DNA from: Paramecium sonneborni
Lineage: Eukaryota > Ciliophora > Oligohymenophorea > Peniculida > Parameciidae
Length of the DNA: 64,000 nucleotides
NCBI GenBank assembly: GCA_905182985.1
Contig: CAJJDN010000008.1
Span: 674,232-738,231 of the forward strand
Direction: 5' to 3'
Shown here: positions 62,201 through 64,000 of the stretch, in pieces
How positions within the stretch are numbered: position 1 is the stretch's first letter
Layout: the number at the start of each line of letters is the position of its first letter
The notes under the pieces: generated by a model
What the model saw: the letters and a program-made list of their open reading frames with translations, nothing else
What the model was told of the DNA's origin: nothing
Database searches by the model: none
Translations under genes and position numbers: made by a program

Positions 62201-62597
62201 TATTTCCCAAGACCTGTTTATGAATATGATGATTCTAAGGAATTAATCCCATCTGAACCTATTCAAAAGAAAAAGTAATTTAATATATCTAATTTAGATG
62301 TCCAAAAGTTGTTGAAATCACTGTTGAGAATGCATCTGATGTTTTATGTGCTTTGAGTAGTTATTTATCTGCTGTTGCACAAGGACATGATCCTGCCTCC
62401 GATCCTAAGGCTGAAACTTTCTGTTTCTGTTTAGTCTATGAGGAAGGTAACTTTATCTTTATTTCTGTTTAGAAAATGCATCCCCTGATTTGCTCATGTT
62501 AGCATAATTATTTGGTGGATAATTTAAATAAAAATCATCAAATGTTAATTCCTCTATTAAGAAACTTATTGCCAAATAGAATAGAATTTAAAAGTGA
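59209..62597 (+). CDS. Secreted Glu/Gln/Pro-rich protein with jelly-roll-like (LamG-type) domains, 1094 aa
   Basis: ATG at 59209, TGA at 62595-62597; introns 61851-61877, 62165-62192, 62275-62297 and 62447-62472; 1095 codons. Signal peptide: MRNSYLLFIIAITLVHG-like start (Arg, then a long hydrophobic run). A Cys-containing helical head (QQCGCLKKSEDNCDALLKLL) is followed by PxTxDP/EPTEDPKPEP repeats and then about 370 residues dominated by Glu and Gln. Two similar beta-rich domains follow. One (IIGLSFYFRWLSKFPDAVPE to QIARVFAFNDELYTE) and a second (SASGWFKWETPNDQNIWHSG to VQGFMLNFFDGSYR) both show the pattern of laminin-G/concanavalin-like jelly rolls. A Cys-rich tail (CFCLVYEE) ends the protein. 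It is likely secreted or on the surface. Function unknown. Confidence 0.75.
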
Positions 62598-62693
62598 TTG
62601 TTAGAACATTCAACATTATTATATTAATTAATATACTCTCATACTAAAGTCGATTTTGTTATTTTTTCTATATTAATTAATTAATTAATCCTA
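62598..62693. other. Short intergenic stretch
   Basis: Ninety-six AT-rich bases between two plus-strand genes. Nothing recognised. Confidence 0.5.
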
Positions 62694-63908
62694 ATGTTTT
62701 CTAAGTCCAAAAAAGAAGAACCAAAATAGAAATTCACCTTAACCCTTGTATTTATTGTTTATTTAGCCTAGTAACAATTAGATATTCTATTAATGAAAGC
62801 TAAATAATATATTAATATTGACAAAGATAAAAAGATAAATGATGCCTTGGATTAAGAAAAAAGATTACTTGCTATGCTCAAAGCACCTTAAAGAAATAGA
62901 AAGGATGAAGAAGTACAAGTCATTAAAATTGCCAATCTCGTTAATAAGATTGAAGCATATGAGAAAGCTATTATGTATAAAAAATTAATATATTCCTCTT
63001 AGTTAAATATCCAACTTAGATCAATTCAAGGGTTAGATTATAACAAGTTAAGGGGACTCTACCAAAGTCGCACAATTCATTCCGTAAAATTTCTATCTCT
63101 ATTGTTAGTTATATCGCCAGTGTTTGTTACTATATTGAAAATAGTGGTGATTTAAGGGGGGCTGTTGATCTCAAATAAAATCTGAATGATTATTATGGCT
63201 GTGATATTGTCAATAAATTTGACTAATCGGTTGATCCTAGTGCTAAACTACTCTTTGGTATTTTAAATATCTAATCTCCATCTGTTTAAAAATATGCATA
63301 AGATTTTAGTAAAAAATATTAGGTTCTTGATGTTCCAGGATTAATCTATTAGCCATAACAATAATAACAATCTTATAATCCTAATTAATACCCTTAATAA
63401 ATTCCTTAGTAAGGAGGTACAGGTTATCCATACTAAGGTGGTGCGGGTTATCCATAATAAGGTGGATATCCATAATAAGGTGGATATCCATAATAAGGTG
63501 TATATCCTTAATAAGGTGGATATCCTTAATAAGGTGGATATCCTTAATAAGGTGGATATCCTTAATAAGGCGGATATCCATAATAAGGTGGCGGATAATA
63601 ATAGTAAATTATTGGATAACAGTAATCAAATTTATAATAACAATAATACCAACATTAATAATCTTAACATTATTAATAATAAATATCATAAAATAACTTT
63701 TATCCTAATCCTTATGAGCAAATAAAACCTTTTGGTTAATAAAATATTTATTAAAATAATCCTAATCAATTTTAACCTTAGATATCTCAGCCTCAAATAA
63801 TTGGGATGCTATAAAAATAATCTTCGAATTATAATTATCCATTAGAATAATAATCAGTTTATAATAATAACTAATAGGTTTAAAAAACTCATTTAGAATT
63901 TGTTCCTT

Positions 63909-63944
<36 letters not shown>

Positions 63945-64000
63945 CATAATAATAATAATAATCATAATAATAATAATAATCATAATAATAATAATAATCA
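62694..64000 (+). CDS. IST1: IST1-like ESCRT-III-associated protein with YPQQGG repeats, runs off the right edge
   Basis: ATG at 62694; introns at 62975-63002 and 63084-63108; the frame is open at the window edge. It begins MFSKSKKEEPKQKF. A helical domain follows (QQQLDILLMKAKQYINIDKD, then KIANLVNKIEAYEKA; later IASVCYYIENSGDLRGAVDL, DYYGCDIVNKFD and SPSVQKYAQDFSKKYQV). This matches the IST1 pattern, including RVE/I-x-NLI-x-EAYE and EL-x(4)-L-x-KYG positions. IST1 regulates Vps4 and ESCRT-III in membrane scission. The C-terminal part is Gly-Tyr-Pro-Gln repeats and then Gln runs, a likely disordered tail. The first ~20 codons are uncertain because a 19-nt GT..AG stretch there would shift the frame if removed. 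Confidence 0.7.
63420..63594 (+). repeat. Tandem 18-bp repeats coding YPQQGG
   Basis: About ten units of 18 bp (core TATCCATAATAAGGTGGA, with CCA/CCT variants) lie in frame inside the IST1-like gene and encode Gly-Gly-Tyr-Pro-Gln-Gln. The unit variants cluster by neighbourhood (CCT units in the middle), a sign of local repeat expansion. Confidence 0.9.
63908..64000 (+). repeat. TAA trinucleotide run coding poly-Gln with Ser spacers
   Basis: TAA repeats, broken every five or six units by TCA, encode (Gln)n-Ser blocks in the IST1-like frame. The run continues to the window edge. Confidence 0.9.

Noticed and set aside
63381..63581. Repetitive minus-strand frame (DIHLIK units)
   Set aside because: Shadow of the tandem YPQQGG repeats in the IST1-like gene, which continues an established domain.
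63420..63594. Possible CRISPR-like array of short repeats
   Set aside because: The 18-bp units are directly adjacent with no spacers, lie in frame in a gene, and the organism is a eukaryote.
1..64000. Unexcised internal eliminated sequences (IES)
   Set aside because: I looked for TA-bounded inserts with TAYAG-type ends that interrupt the conserved genes. All interruptions are explained by short GT..AG introns or assembly gaps.

Overview
The window looks like somatic (macronuclear) DNA of a ciliate with the Paramecium-type code. Conserved genes read through only if TAA and TAG encode Gln and TGA is the sole stop. The DNA is very AT-rich and gene-dense, and the genes are split by tiny GT..AG introns of about 20-35 nt. 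Most gene models below were rebuilt by hand-splicing these introns. In each complete multi-exon model the spliced length is a whole number of codons, which is the main internal check. Names rest on recognised motifs and remembered family features, not on database searches.

Layout. 1-5 kb: two hypothetical minus-strand genes and an STPGR (SHIPPO-type) repeat protein. 5.5-9 kb: chaperonin CCT subunit beta and an AGC-like kinase with an MGNC N-terminus. 8.8-12.9 kb: a longin/VAMP-like gene, a small unknown gene and a probably broken locus, then a hypothetical gene. 13-15.9 kb: a Na+/H+ exchanger. 16-22 kb: a second STPGR protein, a CTD-phosphatase-like protein and two unknowns. 22.9-35 kb: a complete single-headed axonemal dynein heavy chain of 3971 aa. 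35-42 kb: a CCT-motif protein, an AGC kinase, a tail-anchored coiled-coil protein and a C2HC zinc-finger protein. 42.7-50 kb: an ankyrin-AGC kinase fusion, a Gln-rich protein, a CENP-B/Tc5-type HTH protein and RBM8A/Y14. 50-64 kb: a leukotriene-A4-hydrolase-type M1 peptidase, a divergent small gene, a CDCA7-like zinc-finger protein, POC1, a YIPF5/Yip1 protein, a secreted Glu/Gln-rich jelly-roll-like protein and the start of an IST1-like gene.

Three places carry perfect direct repeats of about 1.2 kb that abut runs of N (1, 2 and 105 Ns). They look like contig ends that were never merged rather than real duplications. They give false second copies of the VAMP-like, exchanger, HTH and RBM8A genes.

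The genes do not form operons. Several serve cilia or basal bodies (two STPGR proteins, dynein, POC1) and several serve membrane traffic (longin/VAMP, YIPF5, IST1, tail-anchored coiled coil). I see no evidence for physical linkage by pathway. No tRNA, rRNA, CRISPR array or intact transposon was found.
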